DNA from: Bacteroidales bacterium
GTDB lineage: Bacteria; Bacteroidota; Bacteroidia; Bacteroidales; JAGOPY01
Reading direction: 5' to 3'
DNA: 64,000 nt
Assembly: GCA_017991835.1 (NCBI GenBank)
Contig: JAGOPY010000002.1
Location: forward strand, 207,562 to 271,561
In this document: positions 16,970-25,898 of the stretch, piece by piece
How positions within the stretch are numbered: the stretch's first letter is position 1
Layout of the letters: every line of letters begins with the position of its first letter
Notes under the pieces: generated by a model
The model's input: the letters and a program-made list of their open reading frames with translations, nothing else
Database searches by the model: none
Told to the model about the DNA's origin: nothing
Translations under genes and position numbers: made by a program

Positions 16970-17965
16970 TTATCTTTTCGGCTTGTAGCCTGAGTTTGAG
17001 AGGATGGCCTGTGAATCATTCTGAGCAAAAAGTTCCTCCAGGCTGATCCCGGGATTCTTCATCATGTAAGATCTGATTATCTGCCAGCCGATCCAGCGTC
17101 CGAGCATGGCTGGCGCCCCATCCGGAAGTCCTGAGGTGAAAGGTCCGTCCATGATGAACCGGTTGTTCGCAAAGGATTCGGTGGAGTAAAGAACCTCCTG
17201 GTCGATCAGCATTCGCCAGATATTTGCCTCATTATTGCTGCACCATTCTGCCTGACCGGCTGTATATCCGATCTTCAGGCTGTCGGCGACACCTGGAAGA
17301 TACCTGTCGAGGGCGTACAGCACCTTTCCATGCAGGATCATGAAATCAAGGAGCGTTTTCGGCTCATCTCCGGAAGGGATTTTTGAAATGGCGATTTGTC
17401 GGGCACATTCTGCGACGATATTTTGCTTTTCCATCCGGCGTGTCATATACACAGGTATTCCCGCAGCCCGGTAAGGCTGATAATCCCATCCCAGGAAAAG
17501 GTCGAGGGCAATAACCATTATACTGTCGAAATACTCTACCGGCGATTCATAAATCAGCCCGGAAACATAGGCGTAAACTTCAGGTACTGTGAATGCCGTA
17601 TCCGTGTTTTTAACCGCATCAAAACAAACCGTCAGTTCATCATTAAGAAATTCCAGGCTGGGGAATTTTTCTGTGCATCCCGCTGCCAGCTCCCTGTTGA
17701 GAGGGTCCATAATGAATTCCCTGATCTGCAGAGCCTGCAAAGTGTCAGGATCAACGCCTGTAAAAATGCTGAATTCCGACGATAGTGAATCCAGGCCTTG
17801 TTTTACATTCATGGGGTCGAGCGAAAACAAAGCCTGGCCATAATTTTTAACTTTGATTTTTTGAATGCGGGTCTCTGGTATCTGGCCTTTTTTTGGATTC
17901 GGTCCACATCCCGCCGCAAAAATCAGCAGCAGGATAAAAATTACTCTCTTGAAATAGCCTGTCAT
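16970..17965 (-). CDS. gldB: Gliding motility / T9SS-associated lipoprotein GldB
   Basis: GldB is an outer-envelope lipoprotein required for gliding in flavobacteria and conserved in non-gliding Bacteroidota with type IX secretion. The 331-residue product has a signal peptide with lipobox ending at C20 (FAAGC), then the GldB core: YVSGL, LDLFLGWDY, GIPVYMTRRM, LHGKVLYALD, DSLKIGYT...EWC, and near the C-terminus GRWIGWQIIRSYM and SGYKPKR. These segments match the family in order and spacing. It lies just upstream of an outer-membrane barrel gene on the same strand and near nadE; the gldB-nadE proximity is often seen in this phylum. Confidence 0.88.
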   Translation of the reverse strand: MTGYFKRVIFILLLIFAAGCGPNPKKGQIPETRIQKIKVKNYGQALFSLDPMNVKQGLDSLSSEFSIFTGVDPDTLQALQIREFIMDPLNRELAAGCTEKFPSLEFLNDELTVCFDAVKNTDTAFTVPEVYAYVSGLIYESPVEYFDSIMVIALDLFLGWDYQPYRAAGIPVYMTRRMEKQNIVAECARQIAISKIPSGDEPKTLLDFMILHGKVLYALDRYLPGVADSLKIGYTAGQAEWCSNNEANIWRMLIDQEVLYSTESFANNRFIMDGPFTSGLPDGAPAMLGRWIGWQIIRSYMMKNPGISLEELFAQNDSQAILSNSGYKPKR

Positions 17966-17998
17966 GCAATAAAAACGCCGGTTAAAACCTGTTTATTG

Positions 17999-18595
17999 TC
18001 AGATCAGTTTGAATCCCAGGCTGACAATGAACATATTACTTTTGATCTTATTGTCGGTTGCGTTTTCAGGAATGATGTAAATGTTGTTGAGACCGATTTC
18101 GTAACGGATGTCAAGGGAAAGGAAGAAAATATCGGCACCTGCGCCCAGGTCAAGGCCCCATGCTATATTTTTCAGGTCGCTATCCTGTAGAGGATATTCA
18201 ATAAGGTCGCTGGTTTCAAGTTTTTTATTAATAATGAAGTTGGCAACCGGACCTGCCATCACCCGAAGGTTGATCACTTTTGCATTGATCACCTTATAAC
18301 CTATCAGCACCGGGACACAAATATTATTCATCCGGATATCCTGCTTGAGTGTTGTACCTTCTATTCTGAAGGTTCCTCCGCTAGTGGCATAGTACAGTTC
18401 GGGCTGCACGTAGAGTTTCTTTCCCAGCCTGGCAAAGGCGCCGATCTGAAAAGTGCTCTTGACACTTTCCTTGATCGTGTCGAAATCAGTGGATAATTTG
18501 GCTGCATTGTAACCGATCTTCGGGCCAAAAGTAAACTGGCCGTAATTTTCTGCTGCGATAAAAAGCAGGAAAATAATGACGATAATTTTTTTCAT
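17999..18595 (-). CDS. Small outer-membrane beta-barrel protein (PorT-like fold family)
   Basis: An exported protein of about 198 residues from the ATG at 18595 (an in-frame ATG at 18613 adds six residues before the signal peptide). A cleavable signal peptide ends near AENYGQ, followed by alternating hydrophobic strands beginning FGPKIGYN and ending in an aromatic/hydrophobic C-terminus (VSLGFKLI), the pattern of outer-membrane barrel proteins of the OMP_b-brl_2 type. It is divergent from another barrel gene at 18700 and lies 33 bases upstream of gldB on the same strand, so these two may be co-transcribed. No specific ligand or role is visible. Confidence 0.72.
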   Translation of the reverse strand: MKKIIVIIFLLFIAAENYGQFTFGPKIGYNAAKLSTDFDTIKESVKSTFQIGAFARLGKKLYVQPELYYATSGGTFRIEGTTLKQDIRMNNICVPVLIGYKVINAKVINLRVMAGPVANFIINKKLETSDLIEYPLQDSDLKNIAWGLDLGAGADIFFLSLDIRYEIGLNNIYIIPENATDNKIKSNMFIVSLGFKLI

Positions 18596-18672
18596 AATAG
18601 AGCTATTTGGCAAGCAAATGTAAAAAGAAATTCATTCATTATACCAATAAAGCGATATTACGATTTTAGGAT

Positions 18673-18680
18673 TACTTTTG
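18673..18680 (+). promoter_or_regulatory. -7 promoter box of the 18700 barrel gene
   Basis: TACTTTTG matches TAnnTTTG and lies 19 bases before the ATG. Confidence 0.55.
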
Positions 18681-18699
18681 TTGGAAAATCGATAGTTTC

Positions 18700-19395
18700 A
18701 TGAAAAAGATCTTCATTTTTATCCTGTTCCTATTCATATCAGCCCAGGCTATTTCCCAGTATAAAACGGTTTTATTCGGTTTGCGGGCTGGGGCGAACCT
18801 CGCATGGTTAAATCCTGATACGGAAGGTTATGATTCCGACGGCGTTAAACCGGGTTTTTCATGGGGATTTACCGGTGAATTTTACATGATGGAAAACTAT
18901 GCCATTACAACGGGTTTCAATATGAACTTCACCGGCGGAAAAATGAATTATCCTTACAGTATGCATATTCCCGGTACTGATAGTACCATCCTTTCACCAG
19001 GGGTTATGAACAGAGATTACAGCTTCAAATACCTTCAAATTCCTTTATGTCTAAAAATGCAGACTGAGTTATCGGAAAGGGTAACGATCTTCGGGAAAAT
19101 TGGCCTGGGAACTGCTTTTAACCTCGATGCTAAAGCCACGGGTCATTTTGAAGCAGATGACGGGCAGATTCATGAGGACAAGAAAAATATCGGCGATGAT
19201 ATAGCTTTGATGCGTGAATCACTTCTGATCGGAGGAGGGGTGGAGATCACCATCAAAGGCTCAACAGCTGTCATTATTGATTTTATGTACGATAATGCAT
19301 TTAATAATATACTGTCGGGTGACAATCCTTTCGTTCCGGACAAACCCAGAGCGGTACAGAATTTTGTGGAACTGGGCGCCGGTATCGTCTTTTAA
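18700..19395 (+). CDS. Outer-membrane beta-barrel protein (PorT-like fold family)
   Basis: A 231-residue exported protein with a signal peptide (MKKIFIFILFLF...AISQ) and a barrel pattern starting at FGLRAGANLAWL, a glycine/aromatic strand series, and a C-terminal strand ending in GAGIVF. It belongs to the broad OMP_b-brl_2 group and is a distant relative of the divergent gene at 17999-18595 in layout rather than sequence. nadE starts 12 bases after its stop, so they may share a transcript although their functions are unrelated. No enzyme motif is visible. Confidence 0.75.
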   Translation: MKKIFIFILFLFISAQAISQYKTVLFGLRAGANLAWLNPDTEGYDSDGVKPGFSWGFTGEFYMMENYAITTGFNMNFTGGKMNYPYSMHIPGTDSTILSPGVMNRDYSFKYLQIPLCLKMQTELSERVTIFGKIGLGTAFNLDAKATGHFEADDGQIHEDKKNIGDDIALMRESLLIGGGVEITIKGSTAVIIDFMYDNAFNNILSGDNPFVPDKPRAVQNFVELGAGIVF

Positions 19396-19407
19396 TTGTG
19401 GGCAAAT

Positions 19408-21051
19408 ATGAAAATTGCACTGGCACAGTTGAATTACCACATTGGTAATTTTGATGAAAATGTTGGCAAGATCAAAGGTGCGATCCGGAAAGCCAAAGCA
19501 TTGAAGGCCGATTTGGCAGTCTTCTCCGAACTCGCCGTATCGGGTTATCCGCCACGGGATTTTCTTGAATTCGGCGATTTCATTGACAGATGCGAAAAAG
19601 CGGTCGGCGAAATTGCTGATGAATGCAGGGGCATTGCAGCTGTTATTGGTTGCCCGGTAAGAAACCCGGATGTTAAAGGTAAGAATTTGCTTAATGCTGC
19701 TTTGTTCCTGGAGGAGGGGCAGGTTCGGCATGCATATTATAAGGCCCTGTTGCCGAATTACGATGTGTTCGATGAATACCGGTATTTCGAACCGGGAAGA
19801 AAATTCGGGACGGTGCTGTTCAAAGGTAAGAAACTCGCCCTGACAGTATGTGAAGACCTTTGGGATATCGGAGCAGAAGATCCTTTGTATGTGGTCAACC
19901 CTATGGAAGAGATGATCCTCCGGAATCCCGATTTGATTATCAACATTGCCGCTTCGCCTTTCCATTATAAACAGTCGGAGATCAGAAAAGGTATCCTGAC
20001 TGAGAATGCGAAAAAATACCATTTGCCTGTCTTTTATGTCAATCACGTGGGAGCCCAGACCGAACTGCTTTTCGATGGCGGATCCATGGTGGTTGGCCCT
20101 GACGCACAAAACCTGGCAGAGCTTAAGTATTTTGAAGAAGATTTTGCTGTTTTTGACCTGGACGAGGTCATAAGCCGCAAGGAAACGGTTGCCGGTGAGG
20201 AAAAAAGCCCGGTAGCCTGGATTCATGACGCACTGGTAATGGGGATCAGGGACTATTTCTCCAAACTTGGATTCAGCAAAGCAATTCTGGGATTATCGGG
20301 AGGGATAGACTCGGCTGTGACGCTGGCCCTTGCCGCCGAGGCGCTGGGAAAAGAGAACGTTTGGGCTGTCCTGTTACCATCGGCATTCTCTTCCGATCAT
20401 TCTGTAAGCGATGCGATAAAACTGGCGGATAACCTCGATTGCCGGTACGATATCATCCCGATCACGCCTTCGTACGATACACTGGGAAAAACATTGAATC
20501 CCTGGTTTGAAGGATTACCCTTTGGTGTTGCTGAGGAGAATCTGCAGGCACGAACCAGGGGTGTGATACTTATGGCACTATCCAATAAATTCGGGTATAT
20601 TTTACTCAATACTTCCAATAAGAGCGAAGCGGCAGTGGGTTACGGTACTCTTTACGGGGATATGAACGGGGGAATTTCTGTGCTGGGCGACGTTTATAAG
20701 ACCCAGGTATTTGAAATGGCTCATTTCATTAACCGGCATCAGGAAATAATCCCCCTGAATACCATCATGAAGCCTCCTTCGGCCGAATTGAGGCACAACC
20801 AGAAGGACAGCGATTCGCTGCCTGAATATGATATCCTGGATAAAATTCTTTTTCAGTATATAGAAATGAGGCTGGGGCCAAAAGAAATCATCGCATCAGG
20901 ATTTGATGAAGCGGTTGTAAAGCGTGTTCTCTGGATGGTCAACACGAATGAATACAAACGTCATCAAACCCCACCGATACTAAGGGTTTCCTCCAAAGCA
21001 TTTGGTATGGGCAGGCGTATGCCGATAGTGGCCCGCTATTTGGCTATCTGA
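19408..21051 (+). CDS. nadE: Glutamine-dependent NAD+ synthetase
   Basis: NadE amidates nicotinate adenine dinucleotide to NAD+, drawing ammonia from glutamine. The start at 19408 gives 547 residues and begins with the nitrilase strand KIALAQLNYHIG; a TTG further upstream is not needed. The N-terminal nitrilase-type glutaminase domain (about 1-270) shows the catalytic cysteine in TVCEDLWD. The C-terminal synthetase domain carries the ATP pyrophosphatase loop LSGGIDS at about 296-302 and later KSEAAVGYGTLYGDM and a KPPSAEL(R) segment. Length and order are typical of the two-domain form, so it should not need free ammonia. Confidence 0.95.
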   Translation: MKIALAQLNYHIGNFDENVGKIKGAIRKAKALKADLAVFSELAVSGYPPRDFLEFGDFIDRCEKAVGEIADECRGIAAVIGCPVRNPDVKGKNLLNAALFLEEGQVRHAYYKALLPNYDVFDEYRYFEPGRKFGTVLFKGKKLALTVCEDLWDIGAEDPLYVVNPMEEMILRNPDLIINIAASPFHYKQSEIRKGILTENAKKYHLPVFYVNHVGAQTELLFDGGSMVVGPDAQNLAELKYFEEDFAVFDLDEVISRKETVAGEEKSPVAWIHDALVMGIRDYFSKLGFSKAILGLSGGIDSAVTLALAAEALGKENVWAVLLPSAFSSDHSVSDAIKLADNLDCRYDIIPITPSYDTLGKTLNPWFEGLPFGVAEENLQARTRGVILMALSNKFGYILLNTSNKSEAAVGYGTLYGDMNGGISVLGDVYKTQVFEMAHFINRHQEIIPLNTIMKPPSAELRHNQKDSDSLPEYDILDKILFQYIEMRLGPKEIIASGFDEAVVKRVLWMVNTNEYKRHQTPPILRVSSKAFGMGRRMPIVARYLAI

Positions 21052-21300
21052 TCAGATATTCACGGCTTCCACAGCTTTTATCGCCGGGATCGCTTTTTTG
21101 ATTGCCGTTTCCACGCCGTTTTTCAATGTCATCAGGCTGTATGGGCATGAACCGCATGCACCCATCAGTTCGACATTCACAATATTATCGTCCGTCAGAT
21201 TGATATATTTGATATCTCCCCCGTCAGATTGCAGGTAAGGCCGGATTTGCTCCAGTACATTCTGAACTTTCTTTTCCAGTTCGTTACGATTTTCTTCCAT
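21052..21300 (-). CDS. NifU-like C-terminal domain Fe-S scaffold protein
   Basis: An 82-residue single-domain Nfu-type protein. The CxxC pair C49/C52 in ACGSCPYS can bind a bridging Fe-S cluster between two monomers for delivery to target proteins. The conserved RPYLQSDGGDI segment (about 20-30) is diagnostic. It follows the mrp gene by 17 bases on the same strand, so the pair forms a small Fe-S carrier operon. It is convergent with nadE, and the two stop codons are adjacent. Confidence 0.93.
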   Translation of the reverse strand: MEENRNELEKKVQNVLEQIRPYLQSDGGDIKYINLTDDNIVNVELMGACGSCPYSLMTLKNGVETAIKKAIPAIKAVEAVNI

Positions 21301-21317
21301 TATATTAGAGTTGTTGC

Positions 21318-22358
21318 TTAGTTATTATGTTCAATGATAGCCCGGATGTTGATCGCCAGGTTCATAAATGCTTTATAAACAGGAGATTGTTCATCGAGTG
21401 CCACAGGGCTGCCGGTATCTCCCGATTCGCAGATGCTTTGCACCAAAGGGATTTCAGCCAGCAAATTGACCCGCTCATCATCCGCAAGCCTCCTGCCTCC
21501 GTGCTTACCGAAGAGGTAATACTTGTTTTCAGGAAGTTCGGCAGGGGTGAAATACGACATGTTTTCTATCAATCCCAGGATTCTTACCCTGATCTTGTCC
21601 TGGTTAAACATGCTGAACGCCTTTTTCGCGTCGGCCAGCGCAACCTGCTGTGGTGTGGAAACGATCGCAATTCCCTCGACCGGGTATTGCTGAACCAGGG
21701 TCAGGTGGATATCGCCGGTTCCCGGCGGAAGGTCAACCACCAGGTAGTCGAGCTCTCCCCAGTGTGTGTCGTTGAACAGCTGGTTGAGCGCATTGGAGGC
21801 CATGGGTCCGCGCCAGATCAGCGCTTGCTGCGGATCGACAAAGAAACCGATCGACTGGACTTTGATGCCATACTTTTCTACCGGGATAATCTTTCCGTTC
21901 TCAGCCTCCGGATCCATCACGGGCCTCTCATCTTCAACATCGAACATGATCGGAATCGACGGACCGTAAATATCGGCGTCGAGGATTCCTACCTTAAGTC
22001 CGAGTTTACTCAGGGCGACTGCCAGGTTGGCCGCAATCGTGGATTTTCCCACCCCGCCTTTCCCAGAACCGACTGCAATGATATGTTTAACTGCCTGTAA
22101 TGATGGAAAATCGGTAACGAAAGTTATCTTTACAAGTGCTTCCGGATCCACCTGGTTGCGGATCGCCGCTTCCGACAGTTTTTGCAGTGCAGGTTGGCTT
22201 TTATCATCCTGCTTGGGAAAAACTATCGTAAAACTGATGTTGTGCCCGTCAACCTCAAGGTTTCTGACCATATTCAGGGAGATGATATCGCTTCCTTTCG
22301 GGAAATACAATACATCTTTCAATGCGTTTAAGATGAGTTCTTTATTGTCTTTCATCAT
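21318..22358 (-). CDS. mrp: Mrp/ApbC family P-loop Fe-S cluster carrier ATPase
   Basis: Mrp/ApbC proteins bind and transfer Fe-S clusters in the cytoplasm. From the ATG at 22358 the product has 346 residues; a longer frame to 22391 overlaps the promoter and is not used (22355 is an equally possible ATG). An N-terminal MIP18/DUF59 domain (about 1-85) precedes the deviant Walker A GKGGVGKST near residue 100, with DADIYGPS and DLPPGTGD following. The usual C-terminal CxxC of Mrp (as in MSYFxCPxC) is not seen; the equivalent segment reads MSYFTPAELPENKYYLFG, as is common in Bacteroidota. A -7 box TAATTTTG lies at 22379-22386. Confidence 0.92.
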   Translation of the reverse strand: MMKDNKELILNALKDVLYFPKGSDIISLNMVRNLEVDGHNISFTIVFPKQDDKSQPALQKLSEAAIRNQVDPEALVKITFVTDFPSLQAVKHIIAVGSGKGGVGKSTIAANLAVALSKLGLKVGILDADIYGPSIPIMFDVEDERPVMDPEAENGKIIPVEKYGIKVQSIGFFVDPQQALIWRGPMASNALNQLFNDTHWGELDYLVVDLPPGTGDIHLTLVQQYPVEGIAIVSTPQQVALADAKKAFSMFNQDKIRVRILGLIENMSYFTPAELPENKYYLFGKHGGRRLADDERVNLLAEIPLVQSICESGDTGSPVALDEQSPVYKAFMNLAINIRAIIEHNN

Positions 22359-22378
22359 ACTGTATTCTAAAAAGAAAG

Positions 22379-22386
22379 CAAAATTA
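22379..22386 (-). promoter_or_regulatory. -7 promoter box of mrp-nifU
   Basis: The minus strand reads TAATTTTG, 20 bases before the mrp start at 22358. Confidence 0.5.
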
Positions 22387-22421
22387 GGCATAAAAATTAT
22401 GCCATGATCCGGATCTCAGAA

Positions 22422-22757
22422 TCAGTGCAGCTCTTTGGCCGGGTCCCAGAAGTGGCGGTCGAAATGAACAATGGCATTATCGATAATCTGAACACCCTCG
22501 TTTTCAAGAAGCTGCTGCATAACCTCAGGGCCGCCGAAATGATGTTTTCCGGTCAGAAGCCCGTTGCGGTTAACTACCCTGTGGGCAGGAACGGGATGCG
22601 GATGAACATGACATTTATTCATGGCCCAGCCAACCATCCGGGCCGACATTTTAGTCCCGAGGTATGCGGCAATGGCACCGTAGGTCGTGACCCGACCGTA
22701 TGGAACGAGTCGTGCCACCTCATATACTTTTTCAAAAAATGAATCTTCAGTGTTCAT
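22422..22757 (-). CDS. Alkyltransferase-like protein (ATL), MGMT fold without the catalytic Cys
   Basis: ATL proteins bind O6-alkylguanine in DNA and flag it for nucleotide excision repair instead of removing the alkyl group. The 111-residue product is the bare MGMT C-terminal domain. The active-site motif PCHR reads PAHR at 57-60, so the acceptor cysteine is replaced by alanine, which defines the ATL class. The helix-turn-helix segment VTTYGAIA and the arginine-finger segment SARMVGWAM are intact. Its start overlaps the end of trmB by 11 bases, so the two are translationally coupled. A short single-domain length argues against a broken ada/ogt gene. Confidence 0.92.
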   Translation of the reverse strand: MNTEDSFFEKVYEVARLVPYGRVTTYGAIAAYLGTKMSARMVGWAMNKCHVHPHPVPAHRVVNRNGLLTGKHHFGGPEVMQQLLENEGVQIIDNAIVHFDRHFWDPAKELH

Positions 22758-23421
22758 CCTTTAGTGAGAATTCAAGGTATTTGATCGGTACTCCTTCCTT
22801 CCTGAACATCGACTCATAAAATGTCTGAATTGACGTCGCCTCATGATTTACCGCTTCGTTGTAAATGTTGTCGGACGCATACACGAGGGTGTGGCTATTT
22901 TCGCGGATCACCAACAATGTGTAACGGTATAACATCGTATTGTCGGTTTTCAGGTGTATGACCGCCCCGGGGGTGAGAAACTGCCGGTATCTTTCCAGGA
23001 AGACCGGCGATGTGAGCCGCCTGTTTATCCTGTTACTCTGTGGCTGCGGATCGGGAAAGGTCAGCCATATCTCATCTACTTCATTCTGCGAGAAAAAATA
23101 AGTGATATGTTCAATTCTTGTCCTGATGAAAGCGACATTCTTTAACCCCAACTCCTGGGTCATTTTGCAGCCTTTCCATAGCCTGGCCCCTTTTATATCC
23201 ACGCCGATGAAATTTCTTTCAGGATGTAGCATGGCCAGGTTGATAGTATATTCTCCTTTGCCGCAGCCCAATTCCAGCGTAACAGGATTTTCGTTCATGA
23301 AGAATCCGCTGTGCCACTTTCCTTTCAGGGGAAATTCCTGTAGCAGATCCAGTTGGGTATATTGAAACAGATGACTGAATGTCAGGTTTTCGGCAAAATG
23401 AGCCAGCTTCTTTTTTACCAC
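22747..23421 (-). CDS. trmB: tRNA (guanine-N7-)-methyltransferase
   Basis: TrmB methylates G46 in the variable loop of tRNAs with S-adenosylmethionine. The product has 224 residues and starts with GTG at 23421. The SAM-binding motif LELGCGKGEY is at about 48-57, and the family's FPDPWPK signature reads FPDPQPQ near residue 121, the form usual in Bacteroidota. The C-terminal TSIQTFYESMF matches the substrate-recognition segment TxYE. It follows a SPOR-domain gene by 19 bases and overlaps the ATL gene downstream, giving a three-gene unit. Confidence 0.93.
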   Translation of the reverse strand: MVKKKLAHFAENLTFSHLFQYTQLDLLQEFPLKGKWHSGFFMNENPVTLELGCGKGEYTINLAMLHPERNFIGVDIKGARLWKGCKMTQELGLKNVAFIRTRIEHITYFFSQNEVDEIWLTFPDPQPQSNRINRRLTSPVFLERYRQFLTPGAVIHLKTDNTMLYRYTLLVIRENSHTLVYASDNIYNEAVNHEATSIQTFYESMFRKEGVPIKYLEFSLKDEH

Positions 23422-23440
23422 CTCGATCGGGAAATTTATT

Positions 23441-24469
23441 TCAGTATTTCAGTAGCCAGGCTGAAGGATTTTCTTCCTTCCGTATGAAAATCAAATAAGA
23501 TAATGCTTGCTCTTTCTCCTCAAAACTATTATAGCTGACCCTTGTGTGGCCCCGGTTGGTCTTTCCGGCCAATTCAGCGTCAAATCCCTTGCTGATCAGT
23601 ATCCCAAGGAATCTTTCCGCGTTCTTGTCATGCTCAAAGCAACCTCCGATGATGTAGTACCTGGGTCCGGTTGTAATAGCCCCAGTTTCTGCTCTTTGTA
23701 TAACAGGGTCTATTTTGATTTCTGTTTCCGATTCATTTTCCTGTGGCAGGGGCGCTGGTTCGATGGTTTTTGCCCGGACCGGCTCATTCACCGTTAGCGG
23801 TGCGGATAACGGTTGTTTATCCGCTGTTTTGTAAAAAGATTCTTCTCTTAATCCGGATAAGATCCCGGCAAATTCGGTGTAGAGATTTTGTACAGAAGCC
23901 GGGAAGATAATGCCATAAATAAGGAAAAGGATGATTGGCAAAGAAACGGCTACAGTCCACATGGCTGATGCCGGCTGTTTTTCTTTGCGGGCAGCCGGGG
24001 TTTTACGGTCTTCAGGCTTTGGTTGTTTCCGTATGGTTTTGGATTCGCCGGAAACCGGGATCAGGGCCAGGGAATCCATTCCGGTCGATCCGGGATTAAA
24101 ATTAAGGGTATCTTTCTGGATGAATTGCACCGTGCCGTCATCTCCATGGAACATTTCCCCGATTCCTTCCAGCACGACTCTTTGCCCGAGGGTAAACCTG
24201 ATTTGGCATTCGCTTACAAATTCACTGATAAAAAGGCTTGCCTGGCTATACGACAGGTTGTTATGACGGGCAATATGGCTGATCAGAAGCCCGTCGTCGT
24301 GATTGAGAAAGCTGTTGAAGGCCGGATAACGGTTTGGCGGGAAGATCCGCTGCCGGGTCTGGTTCAGCCGTGACGGGACCGATTGCATGATAAATCCACC
24401 CAGTCCTGGGATGGTCACGCAATCATACTCATACAATAATTGCCGCAGATGATGATCAACCGGTTTCAT
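23441..24469 (-). CDS. HU-CCDC81 and SPOR domain membrane protein
   Basis: A 342-residue protein seen in Bacteroidota with an N-terminal pair of HU-like CCDC81 domains (about 1-125; the PGLGGF segment at 21-26 and RVVLEGIG are typical), one transmembrane helix (about 170-190), a Pro/Glu-rich periplasmic linker, and a C-terminal SPOR domain (about 265-342, starting YYIIGGCF). SPOR domains bind denuded septal peptidoglycan, so a role at the division site is likely, with the HU-like part in the cytoplasm. It is the first gene of the unit with trmB and ATL. No gene name is assigned with confidence. Confidence 0.85.
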   Translation of the reverse strand: MKPVDHHLRQLLYEYDCVTIPGLGGFIMQSVPSRLNQTRQRIFPPNRYPAFNSFLNHDDGLLISHIARHNNLSYSQASLFISEFVSECQIRFTLGQRVVLEGIGEMFHGDDGTVQFIQKDTLNFNPGSTGMDSLALIPVSGESKTIRKQPKPEDRKTPAARKEKQPASAMWTVAVSLPIILFLIYGIIFPASVQNLYTEFAGILSGLREESFYKTADKQPLSAPLTVNEPVRAKTIEPAPLPQENESETEIKIDPVIQRAETGAITTGPRYYIIGGCFEHDKNAERFLGILISKGFDAELAGKTNRGHTRVSYNSFEEKEQALSYLIFIRKEENPSAWLLKY

Positions 24470-24523
24470 TCAAAAGTTTTGCTGGATTTTCCTTTGCGAA
24501 AATAGGAATAAGTGCCCTAAAGG

Positions 24524-25273
24524 TCAAGCCGTGTTAGTAATTTTTAATAAATCCGCAGGAGTATCAATGGCAACGCTTTCTAAAACCGTGATTGCCAAAT
24601 TTATATCGAATCCGTTTTCCAGCCATCGCAATTGTTCCAGGGATTCGAGCTTTTCAAGTCTCCCCTGAGGAAGCCGGCAGATCTGCCGGAGAACTTCTGA
24701 CCGGAAACCGTAGATACCGATATGCTTATAATGCGCCTGTTCGTGTATCCATTCCATTTCGCCGGATCTTCTCACATAGGGCAAGGGAGACCTGGTGAAT
24801 ATCAATGCTTTGTATTCACTGCTGAAAACAACTTTCACAACGTTGGGATTGAATATATCTTCCTTCTGGTCGATTAATTTAGCCAGGGTAGCTATACCGG
24901 TTCCCGCGGAGATGAGCGTATCGTAAAGCAGCCTGATCTGTTCCGGCTGTATAAAGGGTTCATCGCCTTGTATATTGACGACAAACTCGACCGGCGACGC
25001 CGGTGAGGATTCCCAGGTTTCAAGTGCTTCGAGGCATCTGTCGGTGCCGCTCTGGTGATCTTCTGACGTCATAATGGCTTGATAACCATTATCCAGGACA
25101 TGGGTAAGAATCCGTTCATCATCTGTCGCCACGACCTGGTCGGTGAAAACGCCTGCCGATTTCACCCGGTCGCAGACGCGGAGGATCATGGAGCGACCAT
25201 TGATCATCGCCAGGGGTTTTCCAGGGAACCGCGATGACCCGTACCGGGCCGGAATGATTGCCAGACAGTTCAT
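24524..25273 (-). CDS. kdsB: 3-deoxy-manno-octulosonate cytidylyltransferase
   Basis: KdsB activates Kdo with CTP to CMP-Kdo for lipopolysaccharide inner-core synthesis. The 249-residue protein opens with the nucleotidyltransferase motif IPARYGSSRFPGKPL and has NIQGDEPF and the conserved HIGIYGFR segment. It is the last gene of a minus-strand unit after the GH3 and deoxynucleoside kinase genes; the start lies 6 bases after the kinase stop. A KdsC-type phosphatase is encoded at 43354-43875, so two steps of Kdo supply occur in this window. Confidence 0.95.
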   Translation of the reverse strand: MNCLAIIPARYGSSRFPGKPLAMINGRSMILRVCDRVKSAGVFTDQVVATDDERILTHVLDNGYQAIMTSEDHQSGTDRCLEALETWESSPASPVEFVVNIQGDEPFIQPEQIRLLYDTLISAGTGIATLAKLIDQKEDIFNPNVVKVVFSSEYKALIFTRSPLPYVRRSGEMEWIHEQAHYKHIGIYGFRSEVLRQICRLPQGRLEKLESLEQLRWLENGFDINLAITVLESVAIDTPADLLKITNTA

Positions 25274-25279
25274 AGATTA

Positions 25280-25894
25280 TCAGAAAAGCCCGTGGATTTC
25301 AGCCTGTATCTTCTCGATCACCACGCCCAGGTCGTGCGGGTTGTCGGCAAAGTTTATCTCATCAACATTGATTATTAGGAGTTTGCCTTGTTTATAACGG
25401 GAGATCCAGGTTTCATACCGTTCGTTAAGGCTCTTCAGGTAGTCCAAACGGATCGATTCTTCATAAGTTCGGCCTCTTTTCTGTATCTGTTTGACCAGGT
25501 TCGGGACCGTCGACCGGAGATAGATCAACAGGTCGGGAGGTTTGATGAGCGAACTGATCAGTTCGAAGATGGAGCTGTAATTCTCGAAATCCCTTGTTTC
25601 CATCAGGCTCATGGCATGGAGGTTAGGAGCGAAGATATAGGCATCTTCGTAAATGGTCCTGTCCTGGATGACATTTTTCCCACTGGCATGTATATTCAGG
25701 ATCTGCCGGAAGCGGCTGGCCAGGAAGAAGATTTGCAGGTTGAACGACCAGCGCTGCATATCTTCATAAAAACTGTTGAGATAAGGATTCGCTTCTACGT
25801 CTTCAAAGTGCGGTTCCCATCCGAAATGCCTTGAAAGAAGCTCAGTGAGTGTTGTTTTGCCGGCGCCTATGTTGCCTGCGATAGCTATATGCAT
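25280..25894 (-). CDS. Deoxynucleoside kinase (second of two)
   Basis: A 204-residue dNK-family salvage kinase. The P-loop GNIGAGKT is at residues 7-14, a DRTIYED motif is near nt 25655, and the lid QKRGRTYEE near nt 25470. It is related to the kinase at 11992-12639 but clearly diverged, pointing to an old duplication with split substrate range. It sits 4 bases after the GH3 gene stop and 6 bases before kdsB. Confidence 0.9.
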   Translation of the reverse strand: MHIAIAGNIGAGKTTLTELLSRHFGWEPHFEDVEANPYLNSFYEDMQRWSFNLQIFFLASRFRQILNIHASGKNVIQDRTIYEDAYIFAPNLHAMSLMETRDFENYSSIFELISSLIKPPDLLIYLRSTVPNLVKQIQKRGRTYEESIRLDYLKSLNERYETWISRYKQGKLLIINVDEINFADNPHDLGVVIEKIQAEIHGLF

Positions 25895-25898
25895 AGTG

